64,000 nt of DNA, taken from assembly GCA_051650525.1 (NCBI GenBank), contig JBOFJE010000012.1, forward strand, positions 124,001 to 188,000, written 5' to 3'. Each line of letters starts with the position of its first letter. Position 1 is the stretch's first letter. Positions 42,709 through 53,703 of the stretch are shown here, one piece after another. Below the pieces are notes generated by a model that saw only the letters and a list, made by a program, of their open reading frames with translations, did not search any database and had not been told where the DNA came from. This stretch comes from CAMREV01 sp051650525 (GTDB lineage Bacteria > Bacillota_I > Bacilli_A > Mycoplasmatales > Mycoplasmoidaceae). The translations under genes were made by a program, and so were the position numbers.

Positions 42709-42759
42709 TTTTTAACTCTTACAATAATATTAATATTTTATCCAATTAATAGCCAAGTA

Positions 42760-43656
42760 TTAAATAAATATGTCATTACAATTTTTTAGAAAGAATAATT
42801 TTAATAAAATTAATCTATCACAATTTTTGATTTTAACTTTTGATTCAATTTCATAGATATCTTCTATAATTTTTTTTAAACCATTTTCAGAAATATGATT
42901 AAATATATTTTTAATGATGCTAGCTTCATATTTCTTTAAATTAAATTTAGCTGCCATCAAATCAAAGGAGCTTAATTTCTTATAAAAGAATAAATAAATC
43001 TTTATTTTATGAAGTTGGGTGACAAATATACTAAAAATTTGGTCTATATTCACATTTTTATTTATATAATAATTAAAGATTAAAAAAGATTTTAAGTATT
43101 TTTTTTCTAGAAAATAGAAGATAATCTTGAAAAAAGATTCTTGTAAATATACAGAGCACACTTCATTTATATGATAAACTTCTATTTCCTTATTATTAAT
43201 TAAACTTAATTTACCAATTTCACTGTTAATAATATTGTAATCAAATGGAATTATTTTCGAAAGATAATTTACAATAGCAATTTTGCAATTAATTTGGTAT
43301 TTTTTAAAAAAGAAACAAATAATTTTATTAATATTTTTATAATTAATTTCTTGAAAAGTAATAATTTTATCAATTTTTAATTCTGAAAGTCCAATTTCTC
43401 TATCTAAATTGACAATAAAAATATTGCCTTTATAATTGTCAATAAAATTATAAAAAAAATTCTTTTCATTTAAATTATTATTCAATTTTTGAATGTTGTA
43501 AATTACTAAATTTTTTGATCCACCAAAAAATAAAGTGCTGACAGAAAAACTAATTGACCTTTCAACATTATTAAAATCAATTTTTTCATATTTATATCTA
43601 CTTATTACCATAAAATATGCAGTAGCAATATCTGGAGAATTAATTAAAATAATCAT
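42760..43656 (-). CDS. holA: DNA polymerase III delta subunit (clamp loader)
   Basis: 298 residues. The pattern STLFFGGSKNLVIYN, the short beta strand GNIFIVNLD, the LSKIIPFDYNIINSEIGKL region (for NELEKL) and the late ESFFKIIFYFLEKKYLKSFLIFN collar helices fit delta, which opens the sliding clamp. Sequence is very diverged; the assignment rests on block order and length. It partners HolB (12.0 kb). It starts 1 nt after the neighbouring membrane gene. Confidence 0.75.
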   Translation of the reverse strand: MIILINSPDIATAYFMVISRYKYEKIDFNNVERSISFSVSTLFFGGSKNLVIYNIQKLNNNLNEKNFFYNFIDNYKGNIFIVNLDREIGLSELKIDKIITFQEINYKNINKIICFFFKKYQINCKIAIVNYLSKIIPFDYNIINSEIGKLSLINNKEIEVYHINEVCSVYLQESFFKIIFYFLEKKYLKSFLIFNYYINKNVNIDQIFSIFVTQLHKIKIYLFFYKKLSSFDLMAAKFNLKKYEASIIKNIFNHISENGLKKIIEDIYEIESKVKIKNCDRLILLKLFFLKNCNDIFI

Positions 43657-43657
43657 A

Positions 43658-44017
43658 CTATTTATTTAGTAATATTTTAGATGATTTTTTTTTCTCTCTA
43701 ATTTTTACTATAGCTCTAAAAATGATTGGAATTATAATAATTAAACTAAAGGATGATAATAGAATGAAAATCAATCCTCCAGATAAAAGGGTTGCGTTCA
43801 CATCAATATTTCCATAATCAGTAGCTTCATCTTTGGTGTAATGAATAGCACCAGTAATTGTTAAAATCAATCCAATTATAAATAGAAAAAAGAAACCTAG
43901 TAGAATAAATATTATTTTTCATTTAAGTTTAAAATAATCAAAAAATGAACTTATATTAAAATCATTCTTTTCTTTTCTATTTTCATAATCAATACTGTCA
44001 GAAAAAGACTTTTTCAT
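43658..44017 (-). CDS. Two-helix membrane protein, unknown function
   Basis: 119 residues with a soluble basic N-terminus of about 30, a first helix IIFILLGFFFLFIIGLILTITG, an external loop with acidic residues, a second helix GGLIFILLSSFSLIIIIPIIF and a Lys-rich tail. Excellent Shine-Dalgarno AAGGAGAATCT. Packed between the HhH-GPD-like gene and holA. Confidence 0.65.
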
Positions 44018-44026
44018 AGATTCTCC

Positions 44027-44800
44027 TTAAAGTTTTGATGACTCGTGCATCTCTTTAATAATATTTATACAATCATTAATAATAGTTTCTATTGTATTAT
44101 CTTCAACAGATAAAGATTTTTCCCTTAACAAAATATAGTCTCCTATCAAATAAAAAAAATTATCAAATATTCCAGGATAATCTGGATTTAATTTTTTAGT
44201 GATAGATTTAATTTCTTCATAAGATGAATTTTCATTACTAATCAAATTAATTTTTTTCATTGCTTTAATGATTCTCTTGTCATATGAAACATTAATATCA
44301 TGTAAGTCTGAAAGTCTTATTTTAAATTTTTGAATTAATAAAAGAGAAATAATATTTGCTTTTTCTTCATTTATTCCAGAAAACATCATTAGTCTTTGTT
44401 TTAATATATATGAACTTGGTTTAATATTTCAAATATTTGAAGCATTTGAATTAAATTCTTCTTTTATGATATCAAAAACATTTGTGATAATTTTAAGGTC
44501 ATTTTCATTAAAATTAGGATTAATATTAACAAAATTTTTATATAATTCATCTTTTTTTAATTTAGCAAGATCATCATAACTAAAACTACCATATTTTTCA
44601 AAGTATAAATAAGGAAGCGATTCTAAAAAACCATCTTTACTATCTTTGTCTAATGAAAAAATCAAAATAATTGCATGAGGAAATTTATTTATATCAGCCA
44701 AAATATTTTCATGGATTATGTTCCCTGAAATCATTTCATTAACTGAATAATCCCTATACAATTTATTAAAATATCTTGTTATTTCAACTAGTTTATTCAT
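44027..44800 (-). CDS. HhH-GPD (endonuclease III-like) protein, catalytic Lys apparently missing
   Basis: 257 residues. The helical order resembles the HhH-GPD DNA glycosylase superfamily: FPHAIILIFSL for the FxxLxxxxLSxQ helix, KLKKDELYKNF, the hairpin FSGINEEKANII for LPGVGRKTANVV, then INVSYDKRIIKAMKKINLI with the catalytic-position Asp kept. Glu stands where EndoIII has its Lys. No C-terminal Fe-S cysteines are seen. It could be a monofunctional glycosylase or an inactive relative. Confidence 0.5.
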
Positions 44801-44896
44801 AAATGCCTCTTTTATAAATTAATCATATATTTTATAATATTATAAAATAATAAAAATATTTATATAAATCAATAATTCAAATTAATATGATAATGA

Positions 44897-44902
44897 TATA
44901 AT
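44897..44902 (+). promoter_or_regulatory. -10 box of tRNA-Arg
   Basis: TATAAT ending 11 nt before the tRNA. No good -35 is visible (nearest TTCAAA at 15-bp spacing). Confidence 0.4.
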
Positions 44903-44913
44903 TAAGCATGTAA

Positions 44914-44990
44914 GCACCCATAGCTCAGCTGGATAGAGCATGCGCCTTCTAAGCGCAGGGTCAGGGGTTCGAATCCCTTTGGGTGCGCCA
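44914..44990 (+). tRNA. tRNA-Arg (anticodon UCU)
   Basis: Acceptor GCACCCA pairs with TGGGTGC, discriminator G and encoded CCA. The anticodon loop CTTCTAA gives UCU, which decodes AGA/AGG, the dominant Arg codons of A+T-rich genomes. A lone tRNA gene with its own terminator. Confidence 0.96.
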
Positions 44991-44995
44991 TTTAT

Positions 44996-45044
44996 AAAAA
45001 ATAAATAAAAAAATAGATTGTTGCTATTTTTTTATTTATTTTTT
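44996..45044. terminator. Long bidirectional terminator after tRNA-Arg
   Basis: A perfect 21-bp inverted repeat (44996-45016 with 45024-45044) around ATTGTTG, with T-rich arms on both strands. It ends the tRNA and, from the other side, the Q/N-rich gene, whose stop is 2 nt away. Confidence 0.85.
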
Positions 45045-45045
45045 A

Positions 45046-45999
45046 TTAGGCAGCAGGGATTATATTAAATCAGGTATCGTCATAATTATTTTTCTTTGAT
45101 TTCATCATCTTTTTTTTCTTATCTTCAGCCTTTTTTAAATTTTTGAATTCGCCAACGAGAGACCAATCATTTTCATCTGGTGACCAAACAAATAATGAGT
45201 GCTTCTCATTTGGATCAGCATCAATAACTGCATCAGAACCCATAATATTATCTTGGTTATCCAATAAATCCTGCTGTTGATTAGGATCATAAGCTGCATT
45301 GGCATCATAAGTTGCTTGTTGTTGATTAGGATCATAAGCTGCATTGGCATCATAAGTTGCTTGTTGTTGATTAGGATCATAAGCTGCATTGGCATTATAA
45401 GTTGCTTGTTGTTGATTAGGATCATAAGCTGCATTGGCATTATAAGTTGCTTGTTGTTGATTTGAGTAATTTTGATTAAATTGTTGTCCTTGGAATTGAG
45501 GATTCGAATATAAATTACCAAAATTCCTGTTTTGAAATAAAGTTTGTTTATTAAAATTTGAAAAATTGTTACTTGTTGGGAAATTAAATGAATTTCTATT
45601 TTGGCTAAAACTCTTACCAGAAAATGGAGAAGAATAGATACCTCTATTTTGCATATTAGAGTTTGGAAAAGATGTCATTAAAGAAGAATTATTTCGAATA
45701 TTAAAACTTCCTCCATTTAAACTCATATTATTATTACCAAAAGTTTGAAAAGGAGAAGCATATGCTCTTTGAGAATTTAAATTATTGCTTGCAAAAAAAG
45801 AATTATTATTTCCAAATCTTGAACCATAAAAATTAGTTTGAGGATTAGAAAATGAACTTTTAAATGCACTGTTTCCAAATGTTGGCGAAAGAGATGAATT
45901 TAAATTTCTTGTCCCAAAACCTCCACTATTAATTGTTCTGTTGGAATTAAATGACTGACCAATAGTCCCTCTGTCGAATGGTGTTTTAAAATTATTCAT
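45046..45999 (-). CDS. Gln/Asn/Phe-rich repeat protein, prion-like composition
   Basis: 317 residues, no signal peptide or membrane helix. Residues 1-175 are low-complexity with recurring FGN, GGF, NNxxF and SSPF elements (like FG or prion-like domains). About residues 180-240 are four tandem 15-mers of the form NQQQATYxANAAYDP. The C-terminal 65 residues are different and charged: LFVWSPDENDWSLVGEF looks like a small beta module, then a Lys-rich stretch. AGGAG lies 6 nt before the ATG. I suspect a cytoskeletal, gliding or adhesion-related protein by composition only. Confidence 0.7.
45281..45460 (-). repeat. Four tandem 45-bp repeats inside the Q/N-rich gene
   Basis: Units at 45281, 45326, 45371 and 45416. 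They differ only at one codon (GAT/AAT, giving Tyr-Asp or Tyr-Asn), with the two variants occurring in adjacent pairs. Perfect in-frame repeats suggest recent slippage and length variation. Confidence 0.9.
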
Positions 46000-46113
46000 T
46001 TTTCACTCCTCTATGTTAATAAAAATCTATATTAAATTTTATCTTGAATTAATATAATTATATTACATTAATTAATAATGTAAATCTATATACAAAAAAA
46101 TAAAAAATTTATA

Positions 46114-47361
46114 TTATTTATTTTTAATATATTTCAAACCTTTTAGTTCTTGTCCTTCAATAAAAGCAATAGATGCCCCGCCGCCAGTAGAAATAAAACT
46201 AAAATCTGATGAATAACCTAATTGTTTTGCTGCAGTTGCTGAATCCCCGCCGCCAATAACTGTATAGCAATTCAATTTAGTCCTTGTTGAAATTACTTTA
46301 CAGATTTCTCTAGTCCCTTCAGAAAAAGACTTTAATTCAAAAATACCTAATGGTCCATTCCAAAAAATGTTCTTTGAATTAGAAATAATTTCAGTAAAAA
46401 TATTTATAGTCTTATACCCAATATCACATGTGTATGCATCTTTGGGCATATCATTATCAATATCATTATTTAAAATATAAGAAGGATTATCAAAATTATC
46501 AGTTATTAAAAAATCAACTGGTAAAATAATTTTATTATCATATTTTTCTAATAAATTATTAATTATTATATCCATTCCATCCTCTTTCTTAAAATAACTA
46601 TTAATCTTATAATTTTTTGCCTGCAAAAATGGTACAGCCATTGCACCACCTATCAATAATTTATCAACTAAATTTGCTAAATTTTCAATAATTTTTACTT
46701 TATCTGATACCTTTGCACCTCCAAGAATAGCTACAAAAGGCTTTTCATGATTTGTTAGAAGAAATGTTAATTTTTGAATTTCTTTTTCAATTAAAAATCC
46801 AATGCAAGAATCATTAGAAAATTTAGCAATCCCTGCATTAGATGCATGTTCACGATGAGATGTTCCAAATGCATCATTAACAAAAACATCTCCAAGACTA
46901 GCTCAAAATTTTGAAAGAGTCTCATCGTTTTTAGATTCAAGTTTAGTTAAATTACCATTTTTATCTATATCATTATATCTAGTATTTTCCAATAATAATA
47001 TTGAACCATAGGGAAAATTCTTATCATCTCTTACTAAATTGGTAATGGAATTATCAAAATTCATATTATTAAAATTTATTTTAATATCTGGGAGTAACTC
47101 GTGCAATTTCAACCAAATAATTCTCAATGATTTTTTTCCTGAAGAAATATCTTCTAAAGTTTTTATTCTACCTAGATGGGATAAAATAATAATTTTTGAA
47201 TTATTTCTGACTAAATATTTAATAGTTTCAAGTGAGTTTTCTATCCTCGTTATATCAGTTATTTTTCCATCTTTAATAGGAACATTAAAATCTAATCTAA
47301 CAACAACTTTTTTATTTTTTATATCCACATCTTTTAAAGTTTTTTTATTATAAATAATCAT
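46114..47361 (-). CDS. pgk: Phosphoglycerate kinase
   Basis: ATP-yielding glycolytic step after GapA. 415 residues with VVRLDFNVPIKDGKITD, ILSHLGR, LLENTRY, ASLGDVFVNDAFGTSHREHAS, AILGGAKVSDK and the ATP-domain WNGPLGIFE and VIGGGDSATAA. A single transcript, divergent from the MATE gene; TATAAT boxes lie in the 127-nt gap. Confidence 0.97.
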
Positions 47362-47488
47362 ATTTTTCTCTTAAATTTATGTATAATAAAGTAAATATTA
47401 TACTTTTTAGGAATATTATATAATAAAATTTCTTTTAATAAATATAAAATATTAATTTTTTATTATAGAGAAATTTGAAGTAAAAATA

Positions 47489-49084
47489 ATGAATTCAGAT
47501 AAAAAAAAATTATCAAAGACAATTGATTTATTCGAAAAAAAAAATATATCATATATAGTATTTTATATTATCCTTTCAGCTGTTGTAGTTTCTTTTATAC
47601 AAGGATTATATATATTTATATCTCAAATATTTATGGTAAGATTTATTCCTGAAAATAAATACTTTTCTAGCTCTTCTATTTTTCCTAATCTTACTGTAGA
47701 TAAAAATATTATAGAAACTATGATTCGAAATGTTATTGCACTATGTGCACCTTTTGTTATCATAGGGTATGCGCTTGCCCTTTGTTTTGGTTTAGGAACT
47801 AGTATAAATTATTCCAGAGCATTAGGATCACAAAAATATGAATATGCAAAAGATATTTATTCTTCTGGTTTTTATACTTCTATTATATCTAGTATTATTA
47901 CTTCAGCTATCATTATTTTAATTGCCAATTTTATCATTCCTGCCCAAGTTGGAAATGGGAATGGATACCCAGATCCTATGGTTAGAAAAATATATCAGGA
48001 AACTGTTATTAAATTTGCAAAATCATTTGTTTTTATAGTTATTGCTGGCAATATTTTTCAGTCATTAATGCAATTAATAGGCACACTATTAAATAGTGAG
48101 GGGAGAAATATTAATGTTACTCTAATCATATTTTTTACTGTTCTATTAAGTATAGTAATAGTATATTTGCTAATAAAATTCACTTCTTTGGGTGTAAAAT
48201 CTGCTGCAATAGGTAATGTAACAATGTGAGTTTCATCAATAATATTATTATATTTCTATACTTGATATCTGAGTAAAAAAAATCAAACACTACTAAATTT
48301 TTCCATATTAAAGAATTTAAAAATAAAATGATTTGTATTTTCTTTAATCATTTGTGTTGGTGCTACATCCCTTTTTAGAAATTTATCAAGTGCCTTGGTT
48401 TCTATTATAAATAATAATGAAATAATTAATGTGAGCAAAAATTTACATTTTGATAACATAAATTATATCACATCAATTAATGGAGCAACTGTACCGATTT
48501 TTAATTTGTTATCAGCAGGAATTGTTGGTGTTGTGAGAGGAGGTAGATCAATTATTAGTTACCTTTATTCAGCAAAATATTACAAAAAAGTAAAACAAGC
48601 TTTTCTGATTTCAAATATTATGACAATATCCTTAGCATTATTTTTTTATATATTCACATCGTTTTTATTTGAAAAACAACTTTTAAGTTTATTTGGTATT
48701 TTTGATGATGGCACAAAAATAATGAATAGAAATTATTATGCCGACTCTGTCAATTGTTTGAGAATTAATTCTCTTACTATTGTAAGTTTTGCTTTAAGTA
48801 TTAATGGAACTTTATTTTTTCAAGCAGCTGGCTATCCGTGAAAGGCTAATTTCTTGTCTATAATGCAGGCAATTTTTATTGCAATTCCTATAATATTTAT
48901 AAATTCAGCAATTTCCAAAAGTTTATATGAACAAGAATTATTAAGCCAATGAGGTTCAGCATTATATTTTTATTCATCAAGATTAATTGCCTTTACTATA
49001 GGAGGTATAGGTATATTAATATATTCTTTTATATGAATCTATAAAAAAATACCTAATGTTATTATTCTTCATTGAAGAAATTAA
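47489..49084 (+). CDS. MATE/MOP-superfamily membrane transporter
   Basis: 531 residues with about twelve hydrophobic helices in two halves. Each half opens with an elongated helix and an internal Gly/Pro-rich stretch (FGLGTSINYSRALG in half one, AGIVGVVRGGRSIISYLY in half two), the MATE pattern of inverted repeats. It resembles the long mycoplasma MATE-like proteins. Substrate unknown; may export drugs or lipid-linked compounds. Six TGA codons in the second half code Trp, so the frame is continuous. Confidence 0.75.
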
Positions 49085-49098
49085 AAAATAAATTTTAA

Positions 49099-51120
49099 CT
49101 ATATTTCTTTTTTAATTTTATTCTTTTTATATGTCTCATGGCTTTGAGATATTTTTAAAAAATTATTTTCAATTCTAGACTCAAAATTATCAATGTATTC
49201 TTTAATTTCCTCATTTCCCAAAATGTTATTTTTATAATCTTCTTTATTTTGGATAATTTCATGTATAAAATCAACCAAAGCCGGTTTATTATTTTTATCA
49301 ATTATTTTCTGATCAATTACTATATTTTCATTAAGTTGCTTATTAGCTAGGTCACTATTTATTGATATAATATTATTATTTTTTGATTCAAAATTTGGAT
49401 CTTCTTTTTTATTAATATTGTGATTAATTATCAATGATAAATCATCGCTAATTGATTCTGAAAGTAATATTTCAATTTCTTTAACATCTGAATCATTTGA
49501 AATGATTTTATCAACTGTTATTTTTAATAGTTCAATATATAAATCATATATATTTTTATAATTACTAATATCTAAAAGTATGTAATTTTTAATTTCGTTT
49601 AACAAAATTAAAAATGCTTTAGTAATATTTTGATCGATTTCATTTTTAATATCATATGCCATTTCTGGATTTTCTGACATCAAAAAAAGATCGATATTTC
49701 TGACTTTTGAAATTGATATAATATTTTTTAATATGATAATAAAAATATTTTGTTCTCTGTAATAATTATTTCTTGAAAAAATAACATTTCTAATATCAGA
49801 AAGAAGAATATTATTTTTAATTTTATAAAATTCTGATTTATAGATATTTACAAACTCAATATAATGACTATAAATTATTTTTTCTTTATATAATTTAATA
49901 TCATTAATTAATGTTTCAAAAATTTGAGAAAAATCGTCAAATTTATCAAAATTAAGAAAGAATAAATTCTTAAAATATAACTTATTAATATATGCTTTAT
50001 CATCTTTTATTACAAAAAAAGAAGCAATAATATTATAAAATAGTGATCCATCATATTTAAATATAAAATCTATTTTTACAATTAAATCAAAAAGAGAATT
50101 AGAGTTATCTACTAATTTTCTTATAATATTTGATTGAAATTTATTAATATTGGGTAATGACATACCTATATAATATAAAAGATCATCAATATCAGATTCA
50201 TTGCAATTTATAATGAACATTCTTCAAATAAAATCAAAAAATGATTTTAAAGAGTATATATCAGATCTTTTTTCTCCAAGATTATCATTGTTGGTAGTTA
50301 ATTCTAATAATTTTTCAGCAATTTTTTTTTCTGATTTATCAATTAAATATTCATTATTAAAACTATCCTTAGTATAATGAATATTACCATCTTCATCCTT
50401 AATGGCATATCCCATTGAAATTTTTATTTCATCATTAATATAATTGGAAGATAAATCTCTATTATTTTCTTCATTTTCCATATTTACTTTTTTTTCTAAT
50501 TCAATAATACTAGCAGGAGTTTCATTCATATATTTATTTTTAAAATCTAAAAGACTATCTATTTTATTATTATAGGAAGTTAATGAAAATAATTTTCTTT
50601 CATTAAATCTTTTTATAAATTCCTCATTTGCAATTGTATTTAAATCATTTGAAACAGAAGGACTATCACTAATTTTTGATATATCATCATTATCAATATT
50701 TAAATTTCTATCATCCTTGTCAATATTTTCTTCAATATTTAATATATTACTATTTTCATTTAGTGTAAATGGAATTTCAAAATCTGTTTTTGTAATATTT
50801 TTAATAAAAAAATAAATATTTTTATTTTTTTTAAAAACTTTTCTAATGGTTCTATTTTTGCTTTTATATTGTGGCATATCTTCAACATTGAGTTCATCAC
50901 CAATATCCTCATTAACAACATAAAAATATTTAATTTTTTTATTAGACTCTGATAATTTTTTAACTTCTTGTATTCAGGCAAAATCAATTAATAATTGACT
51001 AAAACTCTTTTCTGTTTTTATAATAACAGCATCACTTTCATCTAATTTCAATTCATCTAAAGTTAAAATTCCCATTAAATTAGTAAATATTTTATCTTTT
51101 TTTTCAAATCTCTCAATCAT
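49099..51120 (-). CDS. Large 673-residue protein of unknown function
   Basis: Not recognised. It looks like two ORFs (N-terminal to 50224 and C-terminal from 50220), but a TGA (Trp) at 50224-50226 joins them in one frame (DFIWRMF). No membrane segment, no nucleotide-binding motif. Residues 1-110 look like an alpha/beta fold (VIIKTEKSF, KYFYVVNEDIG), about 115-300 are charged, and 300-560 are a long alternating Ile/Leu/Asn helical domain. The tail is disordered and acidic. Strong GGGGGATAAT ribosome site, 1 nt after the sufU stop. Probable operon partner of sufU. Confidence 0.7.
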
Positions 51121-51121
51121 A

Positions 51122-51595
51122 TTATCCCCCTTTATTTAGATTTTTATACTGAGCAAATATTTTTAAAGCAGCATATGAAGTAATTCTGGCACATAAAATT
51201 CTATTTGGATGTTTATAAATATTTTTAAAAATATAAAGTTCCTGAATGACATCAGGAGTATCTACATTACTTTCTCCAGATAATAGAAGATTATGATATA
51301 AATTGATTATTTTTTCAGCATCAGATATTTTCAAATCAATAATTTTTGAAAGAAGAATTTCAGATGAAGAAATGCTAATTGCACACCCTGTTCCAATATA
51401 TTTACCATCTTCTATTATTTCATCATCATTTATTTTTAAATATAACGTAATTGAATCCATACAAGAATCCGATTTTGAATGGTAATATAAATATTTACTA
51501 CCAACATTTAATTCATTTGTTCTGTATTTAGGATTATCATAATAATCCATTATAATACTTCTTATATAGCTTTCTGACATATTTTGGAAATCCAT
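51122..51595 (-). CDS. sufU: Iron-sulfur cluster scaffold SufU/IscU
   Basis: 157 residues with three conserved cysteines in SCMDSI, GTGCAISISSSEIL and NRILCARIT. SufU-type has Cys-x-Asp in the first motif, kept here as CMD. It provides the scaffold or sulfur acceptor for cluster assembly. No SufS/IscS desulfurase is in the window, although MnmA and SufU both need one. AGGAGAGTATTA precedes the ATG. Confidence 0.9.
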   Translation of the reverse strand: MDFQNMSESYIRSIIMDYYDNPKYRTNELNVGSKYLYYHSKSDSCMDSITLYLKINDDEIIEDGKYIGTGCAISISSSEILLSKIIDLKISDAEKIINLYHNLLLSGESNVDTPDVIQELYIFKNIYKHPNRILCARITSYAALKIFAQYKNLNKGG

Positions 51596-51605
51596 TAATA
51601 CTCTC

Positions 51606-52799
51606 CTAATCTAATTTTCGAATAATATCATTTGAAAACAATTCTTCTTTTGACAAAATCTTAAAAATATATTTATACATTGGTTTATTGGCAACCTGAA
51701 CCTTTTTATTATTATAAATTATTTCTATGATTTTAACGGTTTGATTTTTGCCGATATAACTAATTGATTCTCCTGAACAGCCAACACTAATTTTGTTTTT
51801 TAAAGTAACTTCATAATAATCCTCTTTAATTTTTCTGTTTACTATAAATAAAAATATTTGCCTCACTTCATGATTATCCTCTTCATATATCATTTTTTTA
51901 TATGATTTTTTATTCATAAAACACCCTGTATCAGTTTGTCTATTTTCAGATTTATTTATTTCTTTTAAATAACTACTATTTATATTATTAGTTTCAATGT
52001 ATTCATTTATTAATTTTCTATAAGCTGAAACAATGGTCACTATATAATGAATTGATTTCATTCTCCCCTCAATTTTTAATGAACTAATATTTAACCCCAT
52101 TATTTTATCAATATAAACAGATAAATTCATATCCTTTGCTGACATAGTAAATTTTTCCTTTATTTCAGGACAATTTATAATTTCATAATTTCATCTACAT
52201 GATTGTGCACACCCACCAATATTAGCATCTCTAAAAGAAAAATTATTAGACATAGTGCATCTACCAGAATATGATATACAAACTGCACCATGTATAAAAT
52301 ATTCTATTTCAATTTTATTATATAATTTATTACTAATATTTTTTAAATTCTCATAATTAACTTCTCTTGCTAATACTATTCTTTTTATATTATTTCTTTT
52401 CCAAAATAAGCATGCCTTTGAATTTGTTATAGATTGCTGAGTTGATAAATGAATATCCATTTTAGGATTTATTTTATAAATTGAATCAATAATAAAGGGA
52501 TCTGCACAAATAACTCCGTCAATTCCGCAATTATTAATTTCTCGAAAATAATCTGAAAAAAATTTAAGATGTGCATTATGACAAAATATATTTAAAGCAA
52601 CATAAACTTTTTTATTTAAATTATGTGCATATTTAACAATTTTTCTTATTTCATCAATGCTAAAGTTTGAGGCTCTAGCCCTTAATGAATAGGATTTTGA
52701 TCCAATATAAATTGCATCAGCACCAAAATTCAATGCAAAAATTCCCTTTTCATAGTCACCAGCGGGTGCTAGCAATTCTATCTTGTTTCTATTAATCAT
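51606..52799 (-). CDS. trhP2: U32-family tRNA 5-hydroxyuridine synthase subunit (TrhP2/YrrO-like)
   Basis: 397 residues. Typical U32 motifs: ELLAPAGDYEKGIFALNFGADAIYIG, EYFIHGAVCISYSGRCTMS, GGCAQSCRWNYEI and SLKIEGRMKSIHY, with the four-cysteine Fe-S set. In B. subtilis the YrrN-YrrO pair hydroxylates U34 of tRNAs. Here the two ORFs are also adjacent, next to the TrmR-like methylase, in the same order. Its start overlaps the upstream partner by 8 nt. Confidence 0.85.
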
Positions 52800-53703
52800 C
52801 TAATTCCCTCTTCAAATGTGGTAATTTATCTATGTCTCCTAAAAAAGACTCAGAATGAATTAACTCTGGACAATTATTTTCTAATTTTTTGTAAGCATCT
52901 TCGGGATCTATGTTTGAGTTAATTAAATCTTTAAATATATTTATTACTGAAAAAAGTCAATCTATATTTTTAAAAATAGGCTCTATAAAAATATAATCCA
53001 AATTTTGTTCAATATAGGAAGGAATTTTTTTAGAAAGATTTAAAATAAATCCTGAATACATTAAAGTTTCTCCATTTTCTTCTTTTATGTAATTTGGTAT
53101 ATCTCTATTATTCTCTTTAATAATATAATATTCTAATGATGGAAGTGTCTTTTGTTTTTTTTCTAAATATTCTTTAAAATTAGATACTAATGGTCATGAT
53201 GAAATCATAAATAATGTTTGTCCAAATACTTGCATTTCTACTTCAGAATTATTTTTATTTTTTAAAAATTTTAAAACTTCGAAATGTGTCAATATATTTG
53301 AAATAACAAAAGAATTAATATTATTTTTTTGAAAAAATAGTATTTGTTCATAATTAGACATTATTGACTCAGGATTATAGTTTAATTTAATTTTAATATT
53401 GTTTTCTTTACATATTTGAGCAATAGCAAAATCACAAAAAGAAATCTCTTGGATATCATATTTAACAATTTTTTTAATAGACTCTTCGAGAAATTCAATT
53501 TCATTTTCCTGAAAAAAACGATTTATTGCAATACTAATTTGAGTATTACCTCTATTTAAAGTAATTATATGCAAATCATCTATATTAAAATATCCATTGA
53601 ACTTAGAAGAAATACCATTTATTCCTATTCTTATTTTTTCAATTTTAGATTCTATAATCTTAAAAAAAGAATCAAAGTCTCAACAATTAGTTACTATTTT
53701 CAT
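52792..53703 (-). CDS. trhP1: U32-related protein (TrhP1/YrrN-like)
   Basis: 303 residues, similar in length to B. subtilis YrrN. Contains the U32 barrel pattern (IKIKLNYNPESIMSNYEQILFF, VEMQVFGQTLFMISSWPL) but lacks the Fe-S cysteines of the other U32 protein. The assignment rests mainly on position between trmR and trhP2 and on size. It overlaps trmR by 17 nt and trhP2 by 8 nt. Confidence 0.65.

Noticed and set aside
45281..45460. Possible CRISPR array
   Set aside because: The 45-bp units are directly adjacent with no spacers, and they are in frame with a protein repeat.
45277..45465. Plus-strand ORF of repeated IRIISCIGIISCLL units
   Set aside because: It is the antisense reading of the 45-bp tandem repeats in the Q/N-rich gene; no ribosome site and no independent support.
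50760..50987. Alternative minus-strand ORF inside the 673-residue gene
   Set aside because: Out of frame with the large ORF; no ribosome site; the large frame is open through TGA-coded Trp.
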